Shown: piece by piece, positions 1 to 7,861 of the stretch
How positions within the stretch are numbered: position 1 is the first letter of the stretch
Layout: each line of letters opens with the position of its first letter
NCBI GenBank assembly: GCA_017534705.1
Contig: JAFXVU010000031.1
Coordinates: forward strand, 1 to 34,851
Direction of reading: 5' to 3'
Length of the DNA stretch: 34,851 nt
Origin: Bacteroidaceae bacterium
GTDB lineage: Bacteria; Bacteroidota; Bacteroidia; Bacteroidales; Bacteroidaceae
Program-made: the position numbers and the translations under genes
Notes under the pieces: generated by a model
What the model was told of the DNA's origin: nothing
What the model saw: only the letters and a program-made list of their open reading frames with translations
Databases searched by the model: none

Positions 1-1252
1 CGATGTTGCGGATGTAAAGGCCATAGTCCAACCCACGGGAAGAACCCGTGAACTGCAACACCCTGCACCCTTGCGAATAACCACTGCTGTAGCCGGTCCG
101 CTTCTCCTGACTGTCGAAAGTAGTCCAGCCCGCAGGCAAGGCATTGGCCTCGGTAAACACCGAAGAGAATGTCAAGGACTGAGGAGCCTGTAACGACACC
201 TCCACCGATGCGGTGGCTGTCTCGTCATCGTTGTCGGTTGCCACAGCCTTCAAGTTGTGCTTTCCAGAAGCCAACCCAGTGAAGACAAAACGGTAGGGCG
301 CTTTCTCCACTGTTCCCACGAGTGTGGCACCATCATAGAAATCCACCTTCACCACTTTTCCGTTCGAGTCATCGGCTGTAGCGGTCATGGTGATGTCGGG
401 AAACACCGCCTCGTTTCTGGGTGCGAAGCAAGTGTAGTTGAGCCCAGACTTGGGTGATGTGATGCTGATGTTGGGCGATGTCTTGTTGAGCGAATAACGC
501 TTACAGAACCGCCATATCTCGTCACCCGTAATCAGTCCGTCGTTCGAAACCCAGTGTCCCTTGCCTTCGAGTTCCAGCAACCTCACTTCAACGCCATCGT
601 CACCACCACCCCATACAGACATCTTGGCATGATTGTAGCCCCGGTAACGGTTGGTCACCTTCGGCGTGGAGTTGCAGTGATTGTAGGCAATCCACTTCTC
701 CAGGACTGGACGCACTCCATCAGGCGAACAAACGTCGTCGGCCAGTCCTTGTGTGTGCAAGATGGGCACGGGACGCGAACTGGCGGCAGTAGTGCCCCAC
801 AGCGGGTAACCACTGATGGGTGCGAAGGCCGCTATCTTGTCGGCTATCTTGTTCATGGCATGGTAAGTGAACATACCGCCCATGGAGAAACCTGAGAGAT
901 AAACACAGTTACGGTCAATCTTGTAGAGGGTCGCCATCCTGTCAATCAGAGCGAGCACGAAGTTGATGTCGCGGTCGCCATTAATGTCCCATTGGCGGTC
1001 TATACCGTCGGGAAACACGATGAGGAATTTGGCTGAGTCGGCCACAGCCTCCATCTTCATCTGGGTGTTCTTCATGTAGTTGGCGTCCTGGTTGGCGCCA
1101 TGACAAGAGATGAGCATGGGACGGTTTTGTCCCAGGTTGTTGGGTTTATAGACAATGTAGGAACGCTGTGTGCCGTTCACAGTAATATTATCTGCCTTAG
1201 CGTTCAACAGCGTTGCTGTGAGCGCTAATATGAAAAAGAAAATTCTCTTCAT
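1..1252 (-). CDS. Secreted PHB-depolymerase/CE1-like esterase, partial at the C-terminus
   Basis: The gene reads leftwards from an ATG at 1252 and leaves the window still open after about 417 codons. Residues 1-20 form a Sec signal peptide (charged start, hydrophobic core, NAKA end). Residues 30-250 are an alpha/beta hydrolase of the polyhydroxybutyrate-depolymerase/feruloyl-esterase type: a CHGANQ oxyanion segment near 50, nucleophile motif GFSMGG with Ser123, an acid in GLADDVC (about 172-173) and His233 in GKGHW. Residues 255-355 look like a bacterial Ig-like module (VKVDFYDGATLVGT pattern). A further module of unknown type begins near 360. This family commonly hydrolyses ester decorations on plant polysaccharides; the substrate is inferred. 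It lies downstream of the MerR-like gene on the same strand with a gap of 36 bases. The true C-terminus is not visible. Confidence 0.82.
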   Translation of the reverse strand, partial: MKRIFFFILALTATLLNAKADNITVNGTQRSYIVYKPNNLGQNRPMLISCHGANQDANYMKNTQMKMEAVADSAKFLIVFPDGIDRQWDINGDRDINFVLALIDRMATLYKIDRNCVYLSGFSMGGMFTYHAMNKIADKIAAFAPISGYPLWGTTAASSRPVPILHTQGLADDVCSPDGVRPVLEKWIAYNHCNSTPKVTNRYRGYNHAKMSVWGGGDDGVEVRLLELEGKGHWVSNDGLITGDEIWRFCKRYSLNKTSPNISITSPKSGLNYTCFAPRNEAVFPDITMTATADDSNGKVVKVDFYDGATLVGTVEKAPYRFVFTGLASGKHNLKAVATDNDDETATASVEVSLQAPQSLTFSSVFTEANALPAGWTTFDSQEKRTGYSSGYSQGCRVLQFTGSSRGLDYGLYIRNI

Positions 1253-1288
1253 GATGGTGTTTTGCTTGAATGATTTGTTCGTCAAGTT

Positions 1289-1654
1289 CTACGAAGATAG
1301 CTCCTGCAGTTCCCGACCAATTCGCTGCAACTCGTCGCGGACCACTTTCAGACGGTCAATAGCCTCGATGCGGTGGTTCACTTCCGCCAAGTTGGTCTCG
1401 CCGTTTTTCAGCCTGTCAATGGCGTTACGAGCTCCTTCGATGATCATGCCCTTCTCCTTCACGTAGTGGTAAACCAATCGAACTTCCTCGATGTCATCTT
1501 TGCTGTACTGACGGATTCCCCTACCCGCCTTCTGAGGATTGATGCTGGGAAACATGCTCTCCCAATAGCGAAGCAGAGAGCTGGCGACATTAAACATCTC
1601 AGCCACCTCGGCGACGGAATAATAGGTCTTCAGTTCTTTGTTTTCGTTCAACAT
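1289..1654 (-). CDS. MerR-family DNA-binding regulator
   Basis: This is a 121-residue protein starting at the ATG at 1654, just before LNENKELKTYYSVAEVAEMF. The open frame continues 27 codons further upstream, but that part is made of intergenic repeat sequence, so the shorter start is preferred. Residues about 10-75 form the MerR winged-helix: YYSVAEVAEMFNV, LLRYWE, GRGIRQYSKDDIEEVRLVYHYVKEKGM. The C-terminal 40 residues are a short coiled coil (dimer helix) with no Cys or His cluster for metal and no large ligand domain. The length and the PQKAGRGIRQY segment match the short MerR proteins common in Bacteroidales. Its target is unknown. It sits between pepD and the esterase, all on the minus strand, but 259 bases of repeat-rich DNA separate it from pepD, so it may have its own promoter. 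Confidence 0.8.
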   Translation of the reverse strand: MLNENKELKTYYSVAEVAEMFNVASSLLRYWESMFPSINPQKAGRGIRQYSKDDIEEVRLVYHYVKEKGMIIEGARNAIDRLKNGETNLAEVNHRIEAIDRLKVVRDELQRIGRELQELSS

Positions 1655-1729
1655 AAGCAATGTTTTTTTATTGAACATTGACCATTGAACATTAATTCTA
1701 ATGCCAAGCATGGTCAATTCAAAAATAAT

Positions 1730-1912
1730 GGTCAAAAATGCGATTTAGCGAGTGCAAAGCCGAACTTGTTCGAGCTATGACGAGCGTGACATTTTATCTA
1801 ATGGTCAACGGTCAATGGTCAATGGTCAATGGCCAAAAATGCGATTAAGCGAGCGCAGAGCCGAACTTGTTCGAGCTATGACGAGCGTGAGCATTTTATC
1901 TAATGGTCAACG
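1730..1912. repeat. Two direct repeats of about 81 bp at a 101-bp period, joined by a heptamer tract
   Basis: Copy A is 1730-1810 and copy B is 1831-1912. They are nearly identical, differing by a few substitutions and one inserted G. Each contains the inverted repeat CGAACTTGTTCG. Between them, 1803-1830 is four tandem heptamers of the form GGTCAAY. Variants of the same heptamer theme (TTGACCAT, TTGAACAT) continue at 1672-1695. The block fills the gap between pepD and the MerR-like gene and encodes nothing convincing. Confidence 0.85.
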
Positions 1913-1913
1913 C

Positions 1914-3377
1914 TCAACACTTCTCAGGAATATTCTTGAGCAGTTCTTTCACATAGTCGTAGAAGCGACCCACTGTGGGAATGAGACAACGCTCGTCGGG
2001 CGTATGTGGTGAACGCAAAGTCGGTCCGAAGGAAGCCATGTCCATGTCGGGATAGTTCACACCGATAATGCCACACTCCAATCCGGCATGACACACCTGC
2101 ACAAGTGGTTTCTGACCATACATCTTCTCAAAGGTCTCAGCCATCATCTTCACCAAGGGCGACTTGGTGTTGGGTTGCCAACCACTATATCCACCTTCGA
2201 AAGACACTTTCATGCCTGCCATAGAGAAGCAAGCCTTGAGTGAGTTGCAGAGATAGAGTTTCATGCTGTCTGACGAACTACGGGCAAGCAGGGCTATGTC
2301 TGCCTTACCACCACCAATGGTGATGATGGAGAGGTTGGATGATGTCTCGACGATGTCGGGAATGGTGGGGATGAAGCGCAGTACACCATCGTGGGCGGCC
2401 AACACCGCATTGATGAGGTTCTCCTGAATCTCAGTCGGTATGACCTTCTCTGGCATGTCGCACGGCTCGAAGGTAAGGGATATGTTCCCTTGCTCCACAT
2501 CGTTGTATTCAAAGTTGAACAAAGCATGGCATTTCTCCACCAAAGCCTTCATTTCCTCCACTTTCTCTACGGGTACCAGCACTACAACCTCGCCTTCACG
2601 AGGGATGGCATTGCGCATGTTGCCACCTGTCCATGAGCAGACGGAAGCCAGACCTGTATTAACAGCTGCGAAGAGAAGGCGCGCCATAAGCTTATTGGCA
2701 TTGGCTCTGCCTTCATTGATTTCCAAACCTGAGTGACCGCCACGCAAACCTTTCATGTTGATTCTGAAAGCCGCCAGTCCTTCGGGATTCACGTCTGCCT
2801 CCTGATACTCCATTGTGCAGACTACGTCCATTCCACCTGCACAACCAATGGTGATTTCTCCCTCGGTTTCGGAGTCGAGATTAAGCAAATACTTGCCCTT
2901 CAGCACACCTGCCTTGAGACCAGAAGCGCCATACATACCCGTTTCCTCATCCATGGTAATCAACACCTCAACAGGTCCGTGCTCAGCGGTTTCATCCTCA
3001 ATAATCGACATGGCTGCAGCAACCCCCATACCGTCATCGGCGCCAAGGGTTGTGCCTTTTGCCTTTACCCACTCTCCATCGATGTAAGTCTGGATGGGGT
3101 CGTTGACAAAGTCGTGATTGCTTTCTTTCACCTTCTGTGGCACCATGTCCATGTGTGCCTGCAGTACGGCTGTCTCACGGTTCTCATAACCAGGAGTAGC
3201 ACCTTTGCGCATCACCACGTTGCCGGCATCGTCAATGAAAGCCTCAGCACCATGCTCTTTTCCAAACTCCACCAACATTTTAGCCACTTTCTCTGTATGA
3301 CCAGAGGGACGTGGGGTTTGAGTGAGTTTGTAGAAGTTCTGCCACATTAATTTGGGTTCCAATTCAAAGATTTCCAT
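1914..3377 (-). CDS. pepD: Cytosolic non-specific dipeptidase (aminoacyl-histidine dipeptidase), M20 family
   Basis: PepD is a cytoplasmic zinc dipeptidase that cleaves a broad range of dipeptides, including Xaa-His. The 487-residue product has the M20 metal-site motifs in order: LQAHMDMV (His75, Asp77), LGADDG (about Asp114), MDEETG (Glu144-Glu145), NLDSE near 179 and CHAGLECG near the C-terminus. Both the catalytic and the lid (dimerisation) regions are present, and the length is normal for the family. The start at 3377 (MEIFELEPKLMWQNF) is preferred over an in-frame ATG 11 codons upstream, because family members begin at this sequence. The gene lies 35 bases downstream of the flippase-like gene and is probably co-transcribed with it. 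There is no signal peptide. Confidence 0.95.
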   Translation of the reverse strand: MEIFELEPKLMWQNFYKLTQTPRPSGHTEKVAKMLVEFGKEHGAEAFIDDAGNVVMRKGATPGYENRETAVLQAHMDMVPQKVKESNHDFVNDPIQTYIDGEWVKAKGTTLGADDGMGVAAAMSIIEDETAEHGPVEVLITMDEETGMYGASGLKAGVLKGKYLLNLDSETEGEITIGCAGGMDVVCTMEYQEADVNPEGLAAFRINMKGLRGGHSGLEINEGRANANKLMARLLFAAVNTGLASVCSWTGGNMRNAIPREGEVVVLVPVEKVEEMKALVEKCHALFNFEYNDVEQGNISLTFEPCDMPEKVIPTEIQENLINAVLAAHDGVLRFIPTIPDIVETSSNLSIITIGGGKADIALLARSSSDSMKLYLCNSLKACFSMAGMKVSFEGGYSGWQPNTKSPLVKMMAETFEKMYGQKPLVQVCHAGLECGIIGVNYPDMDMASFGPTLRSPHTPDERCLIPTVGRFYDYVKELLKNIPEKC

Positions 3378-3412
3378 ATTTGTATAGTTTTTAGTTGATT
3401 GATTTTTCAAAC

Positions 3413-4438
3413 TTATTCTGACTGTTCTTGCTCAGAGTTTTGGGCGGATGTCGCTATCTTCTTTTTGAAAGACAGAGCCATCAAAGCCCACACACCGAGC
3501 AAAGGCACGAGCGCGGTCTGGATGGAATGAACCACTAACACGAACATCACCGCATCGTCCATTCCTACACCATATAGGTAGAGAATGGTCTTAACGGAAA
3601 AGTGCCATGGACCCGCACCATTGGGAGTGGGAACAATCACCGAAATGCCGCCTACTGTGAATGCCACCAGCGCACACATCAACCCCAGTCCGTCCATGAA
3701 GCCGAAGCAGAAGAACGTGAGGTAGAAATGGATGAAATAACTCACCCAAATCATCAACGTGTAGAAGACGAAGAGCCATTTGTTTCTCACCCCACGAAGG
3801 GACAGCACTCCCTCCTTCATGTCGCTGACCACCTTGCGGAACTTGGCGAGCAAGGTCATCTTCTTCACCATGTAACAGGCGAAAATGACGGCCACCACAG
3901 CGCAAAGCAAAGCAACCACCCAACCCATAGGCGTGAAACGGTTGAAGATGCCCTCTATACTGGTTCCTGTCTCGTCAAAAAAGGTGTTGAACACCTTGAG
4001 TTGCAACAGAATGGTAAGCGCCACCATCAAAAGCATAAGCAACGTGTCGATGATGCGCTCTGTCACCACTGTTCCTACCGCCTTGGTGAAGTTGGTGCCT
4101 TCGTAGCGCTTGAGCACGGCACACCTCGCTACCTCACCGATGCGCGGGATGATAAGGCTGGAGGCATAGGAGATGAAGATGGAGTAGACGCATGTACTAC
4201 GTCGCGGATACTCACCCAGAGGCTCCAACGTCTGTCTCCAACGCAATCCACGAAACACCTGCGCTGTCACTCCGAAGACCAATGAGAAAGCCATCCACCA
4301 CCAGTTGGTGCTTTCCATGAACTTGCGGTTAAAACGGCTGAAATCGAAATCGCGGTACATCCAATAAAGTATCAGTCCTCCCAAAACAAATGGAAAGATG
4401 ATGTTGAATGCTTGTCTGACTCTTTTCTTCAAATCCAC
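3413..4438 (-). CDS. Flippase-like membrane protein (lysylphosphatidylglycerol synthase TM family)
   Basis: This is a 341-residue polytopic membrane protein with about eight hydrophobic spans and charged ends. It has the signature motifs of the LPG_synthase_TM/AglD-like family: RGLRWRQTLEPLG near 65, IPRIGEVARCAVLKRYE near 95-115, and PTPNGAGPWHFS near 270. In MprF the same membrane module moves lysyl-phosphatidylglycerol across the membrane. Here no aminoacyl-transferase domain is attached, so a lipid-flipping or lipid-linked sugar role is only an inference. It is the first gene of the minus-strand run, followed 35 bases later by pepD, and is divergent from rsmA across the 78-bp tandem repeats. 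Confidence 0.85.
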   Translation of the reverse strand: MDLKKRVRQAFNIIFPFVLGGLILYWMYRDFDFSRFNRKFMESTNWWWMAFSLVFGVTAQVFRGLRWRQTLEPLGEYPRRSTCVYSIFISYASSLIIPRIGEVARCAVLKRYEGTNFTKAVGTVVTERIIDTLLMLLMVALTILLQLKVFNTFFDETGTSIEGIFNRFTPMGWVVALLCAVVAVIFACYMVKKMTLLAKFRKVVSDMKEGVLSLRGVRNKWLFVFYTLMIWVSYFIHFYLTFFCFGFMDGLGLMCALVAFTVGGISVIVPTPNGAGPWHFSVKTILYLYGVGMDDAVMFVLVVHSIQTALVPLLGVWALMALSFKKKIATSAQNSEQEQSE

Positions 4439-4494
4439 AACTCTTCTGTGAAAAGTTTATTCGTTCTGCACTTCGCCGAAATTACTACATCTCA

Positions 4495-4650
4495 GCTCGA
4501 TTTTTCTTCTTTTAGCTTCGCCGAAATTACTACATCTCGGCATAAGAAATAAACGAGTTTATTTCGTTCTGCGCTCGATTTTTCTTCTTTTGGCTTCACC
4601 GAAATTACTACATCTCGGCATAAGAAATAAACGAGTTTATTTCGTTCTGC
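4495..4650. repeat. Two perfectly phased 78-bp tandem repeats with inner palindromes
   Basis: Copies at 4495-4572 and 4573-4650 are almost identical. Partial copies flank them: part of the unit at about 4451-4494, and the first dozen bases again from 4651. Each unit carries two inverted repeats: GCCGA...TCGGC (one arm partly changed in the second copy) and the perfect dyad GAAATAAAC-GA-GTTTATTTC. On the minus strand each unit also shows TAATTTCG, one base from the -7 consensus. The trailing partial copy merges into the rsmA promoter. The block lies between divergent genes. Confidence 0.88.
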
Positions 4651-4671
4651 GCTCGATTTTTCGTAATTTTG
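4642..4671 (+). promoter_or_regulatory. Putative rsmA promoter at the end of the 78-bp repeats
   Basis: TAATTTTG at 4664-4671 fits the Bacteroidota -7 consensus TAnnTTTG. A weak -33-like TTCG lies 19 bases upstream and is supplied by the tail of the second repeat copy. The rsmA ATG follows 82 bases later. Confidence 0.55.
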
Positions 4672-4752
4672 CATGGTGAATCCACCTATAAGTTGCAAAG
4701 TTACTACATTTTTAATATCGAAACGTATAAAACCGTCAATTTTAGCCAAAGC

Positions 4753-5538
4753 ATGATAAAAAAAGTTCATCCCAAGAAGTTTCTGGGCCAGCATTTCCTC
4801 ACCGACATGAGCGTCGCAAACCGCATTGCCGACACTGTGGATGCCTGCCCCGACATACCGATACTTGAAGTGGGACCTGGTACAGGGGTGCTCACCCAAT
4901 TCCTCATCCCGAAGAACAGGGAATTGAAAGTGGTGGAAATCGACTTCGAGTCCGTACCCTACCTTCATGAACACTTTCCCGAACTAGGCGAGAACATCAT
5001 ACAAGATGACTTCCTGAGAATGGACCTTGATTCATTGTTCTCAGGCCGTGAGTTCGTGTTGACAGGCAATTACCCCTACAACATCTCGAGCCAAATCTTC
5101 TTCAAGATGCTCGAGAACCGACATCTCATCCCCTGCTGCACAGGCATGATTCAAAAAGAGGTGGCCGAGCGAATGGCTGCCGCACCAGGCAGCCGCACAT
5201 ACGGCGTACTGAGCGTATTGCTCCAGGCATGGTATCATGTGGAGTATCTCTTCACGGTTGACGAACATGTCTTCAATCCACCTCCAAAGGTGAAAAGCGC
5301 AGTGGTCAGACTGACCCGTAGCGATCGGAAAGAACTGGGATGCAACGAACGTCTGTTTCGCCGTATCGTCAAGACGGTGTTCACCATGCGGCGAAAGATG
5401 CTCCGCAATGGCATGAAACAGATTGTGGGCAAGGACTGCGAACTGCTCAACGACCCGCTGTTCAACCGACGGCCAGAGGAACTGTCAGTTGAGGACTATA
5501 TTTCACTGACAAACAGGACGGAACCACTGCTGAAATAA
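4753..5538 (+). CDS. rsmA: 16S rRNA (adenine1518-N6/adenine1519-N6)-dimethyltransferase RsmA (KsgA)
   Basis: The enzyme dimethylates two adjacent adenines in the 3'-terminal helix of 16S rRNA, using S-adenosylmethionine, during 30S maturation. The 261-residue product shows the family motifs in order: KKFLGQHFL at 7-15, SAM-binding EVGPGTGVLT near 38-47, an acidic residue in VVEIDFE, GNYPYNISSQI near 107 (the NLPY-type motif IV, here NYPY) and FNPPPKVKSAVVRL near 170. The C-terminal RNA-binding helical domain is complete. The start at 4753 (MIKKVHPKKF) is chosen over the longer frame because the family begins here and the upstream 28 codons cover promoter sequence. It is monocistronic or the first gene of a short unit; the next gene has its own promoter. 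Confidence 0.96.
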   Translation: MIKKVHPKKFLGQHFLTDMSVANRIADTVDACPDIPILEVGPGTGVLTQFLIPKNRELKVVEIDFESVPYLHEHFPELGENIIQDDFLRMDLDSLFSGREFVLTGNYPYNISSQIFFKMLENRHLIPCCTGMIQKEVAERMAAAPGSRTYGVLSVLLQAWYHVEYLFTVDEHVFNPPPKVKSAVVRLTRSDRKELGCNERLFRRIVKTVFTMRRKMLRNGMKQIVGKDCELLNDPLFNRRPEELSVEDYISLTNRTEPLLK

Positions 5539-5577
5539 CTTTTTTTTAGGAAAATTCACAAAAAACTGATTTTTTTC

Positions 5578-5607
5578 TTGCTAAGAAACGAAAAATTAGT
5601 AAATTTG
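5578..5607 (+). promoter_or_regulatory. Promoter of the DUF349 gene
   Basis: TTG at 5578-5580, a 19-base spacer and TAAATTTG at 5600-5607 give a good match to the Bacteroidota sigma-ABfr promoter. The ATG follows about 70 bases later. Confidence 0.7.
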
Positions 5608-5678
5608 TCGGTCAATAGACCTTTAGCATTTTGGATGATGTAAAAAAGGCTATCGCATAACTTAAAACCTATTCAAGT

Positions 5679-7760
5679 ATGGCTGAGATTAAAGATGCCG
5701 AGTTGAACGCTCAGACAGCGCCATCGGCAGAAACCCCAACCGAGGCACCGGTTGCCTTGGAAACTACTTCCAGCGAGACCTCAACAGAAGAGGTTTCGGC
5801 TCCAGATGTAGAAGAGGCCGCTGCTACAGCAGCCCCTGAAGAAGTGACATTGCCCGAAGAGGCACCCGTAGAAGAACCTGCGGCAGAAGTAACTGAAGAG
5901 GTCCAAGCAGAAGAGACTCCTTCAGAAGTGACAGAGGAAGCACCAGCTGAGGAACCTGTGACTGAAGAACCAGCGGCAGAGGAAGCACCAGCTGAGGAAC
6001 CTGTAGCTGAGGAAGCTACAGAGGAACCTGCGGCTGAACCAGCTTTTCCACACTTCAATTCAATGGCAGAGGTGGTGGAACGCGCCAAGGCAATGGCTGA
6101 GGGCGACGAGGAAATCACCGCCAAAGAAGAGAACTTCCTCAAGACACAGTTCTACCGCTTGCAGAAAAACGCCAATGAGGCCGACTTCCTGAAATACACT
6201 GAGGACGGTGGTGACCCGGAAAGTTACCAGCCACAGGTGTTCCCTGAGGAGGCTGACTTCAAGGCTGCTATGGCATTGGTACACAATAAGCGCCAGCAAC
6301 AACAGGCTGAGTTAGAAAGCCAAAAAGAAGAAAACTACACCAAGAAAATGGCGATTATCGCCAGAATCAAAGAAATAGTCGCCAATTCAGACGACATCAA
6401 CCGTTCATACAACGAATTCAAGCAATTGCAGCAGCAGTGGCAGGATATCAAGGCTGTACCTCAAGACAAGGCCACAGACCTCTGGAAATCCTATCAGCTG
6501 TGCGTGGAGTCCTTCTACGATACCCTCAAGCTCAACAACGAGTTCCGCGCCTATGATTTCAAGAAGAACCTTGAACTGAAGACCGCACTCTGCGAGAGAG
6601 CTGAGAAACTGGCTGAAATGGCAGATGTAATCGCCGCTTCACGAGCACTTCAGGACCTCCACCAGCAATTCCGTGAGATTGGTCCTGTGGACAAGGAGAA
6701 ACGCGAAGAGGTGTGGAACAGATTCAAAGCCGCTTCCACAGTCATCAACCGCCGTCACCAGGAATATTTCGACCAGCGCAAGAAGCAGGAAGAGCAGAAC
6801 CTAGCAGAGAAGACCGCCATCTGTGAGGAGTTGGAGCGCATCGACACCGATTCTCTCAAGACCTTCGCTGAATGGAATGCCGTAACCGACACCATCACTG
6901 CCCTCCAGACCAAATGGAAGACCATCGGTTTCGCACCACAGAAAATGAACGAGAAAATCTACGAACGCTACCGTGCGGCATGCGACAAGTTCTTCTCGCT
7001 CAAGACTGAATATTTCAAGAAGGTGAAGGAAACACTCAATACGAACCTCGACCTCAAAAAAGCACTCTGCGAGAAAGCTGAGGCGCTGAAGGACAGCACA
7101 GAGTGGAAAGCTACCACCGAGGCTATCAAAGAACTGCAGAAGCAGTGGCGTGAGATTGGCACAGTCCCCAAGAAATACAGCGACGCCATCTGGAAACGCT
7201 TCAATGCTGCATGCGACGCTTTCTTCGATGCACGAAAGTCTGCCAATTCCGGACAGCAGAGCGAAATGAAAGCCAATCTAGAGAAGAAACGCGCCATCAT
7301 TGAGAAACTCAAGGCCATCGTGCCAGAAGAGACTCAAGAAGACGTACGCGACCTCGTCCACGCTCTCCAGGATGAATGGAGCGAAATTGGACACGTGCCT
7401 TTCCGTGACAAGGACAAAATCTACGCAGCCTACCGCGAACAGCTCGACCGACTCTACAAGTACGCCAACACAGAGGCTTCACGTCGTCGTATCTCTCGCT
7501 TCAGAAACGAAATCAAGGGTGACGGAAACAAACTCCGCGACCGTCTCGTGCGTGAATACGAAATCCTCAAGAATGAGATCAAGACCTATGAGAACAACCT
7601 CGGTTTCCTCAACCTCTCATCTAAGTCTGGCAACTCTCTCATTGAAGAACTCAACCGCAAGGTGGAGAAACTAAAGAACGACCTTCAGGAGATTGTCCAA
7701 AAGATTAAGGTCATCGATGACAACGCCAAGTCAGAGGAAAGCAAGGAAGAACAAGAATAA
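5679..7760 (+). CDS. DUF349 repeat protein with an acidic Glu/Ala/Pro-rich N-terminus
   Basis: This 693-residue cytoplasmic protein has no signal peptide. Residues 1-125 are low-complexity and very acidic, built of imperfect repeats such as EEAPAEEPV and TEEPAAEEAPAEEP. The rest is helical with five DUF349 units, recognised by an L-Q-x-x-W/F-x-x-I-G-x-V/A-P core followed by W/Y-x-R/S-F/Y: near residues 248, 326, 408, 485 and 562. Residues 600-690 form a coiled coil ending in a charged tail. DUF349 proteins are conserved across Bacteroidota; their molecular role is not established, and I do not assign one. The gene has its own promoter at 5578-5607 and its own terminator at 7779-7814, so it is probably a single-gene unit. 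Confidence 0.9.
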   Translation: MAEIKDAELNAQTAPSAETPTEAPVALETTSSETSTEEVSAPDVEEAAATAAPEEVTLPEEAPVEEPAAEVTEEVQAEETPSEVTEEAPAEEPVTEEPAAEEAPAEEPVAEEATEEPAAEPAFPHFNSMAEVVERAKAMAEGDEEITAKEENFLKTQFYRLQKNANEADFLKYTEDGGDPESYQPQVFPEEADFKAAMALVHNKRQQQQAELESQKEENYTKKMAIIARIKEIVANSDDINRSYNEFKQLQQQWQDIKAVPQDKATDLWKSYQLCVESFYDTLKLNNEFRAYDFKKNLELKTALCERAEKLAEMADVIAASRALQDLHQQFREIGPVDKEKREEVWNRFKAASTVINRRHQEYFDQRKKQEEQNLAEKTAICEELERIDTDSLKTFAEWNAVTDTITALQTKWKTIGFAPQKMNEKIYERYRAACDKFFSLKTEYFKKVKETLNTNLDLKKALCEKAEALKDSTEWKATTEAIKELQKQWREIGTVPKKYSDAIWKRFNAACDAFFDARKSANSGQQSEMKANLEKKRAIIEKLKAIVPEETQEDVRDLVHALQDEWSEIGHVPFRDKDKIYAAYREQLDRLYKYANTEASRRRISRFRNEIKGDGNKLRDRLVREYEILKNEIKTYENNLGFLNLSSKSGNSLIEELNRKVEKLKNDLQEIVQKIKVIDDNAKSEESKEEQE

Positions 7761-7778
7761 TCCTTTTCCTATGAAGAT

Positions 7779-7814
7779 AAAAGCGGGGATGCGCCAGGCG
7801 CATCCCCGCTTTTT
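7779..7814. terminator. Strong bidirectional intrinsic terminator
   Basis: AAAAGCGGGGATGCG and CGCATCCCCGCTTTTT form a near-perfect 15-bp stem around a 5-base centre, with an A-tract on one side and a T-tract on the other. It lies between the convergent DUF349 gene and the lipoprotein gene and can serve both. Confidence 0.92.
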
Positions 7815-7861
7815 AGTCGGACTATTCTGAATTTGAATACTCAGAATAATCCGATTAGCTC

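Noticed and set aside
1730-1912. Insertion-sequence ends or attachment sites
   Set aside because: The copies are direct, not inverted, enclose only a heptamer tract, and no transposase or integrase is nearby.
3602-4285. 227-codon plus-strand frame
   Set aside because: It is antisense to the flippase-like membrane protein gene, whose family motifs are clear.
4495-4650. CRISPR-like array
   Set aside because: Units are contiguous 78-bp copies without unique spacers and no cas gene is present.
4492-4974. 160-codon minus-strand frame across the 78-bp repeats and the start of rsmA
   Set aside because: Half of it is the tandem repeat translated twice (the same 26-residue block) and the rest is antisense to rsmA; no family resemblance.
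5539-5677. Intrinsic terminator of rsmA
   Set aside because: There is a T-run at 5540-5546 right after the stop but no stable stem in front of it; only the next gene's promoter is convincing.
5711-6142. 143-codon Ser/Ala/Gly-rich minus-strand frame
   Set aside because: It is the antisense of the Glu/Ala/Pro repeats of the DUF349 protein; low complexity explains the long open frame.
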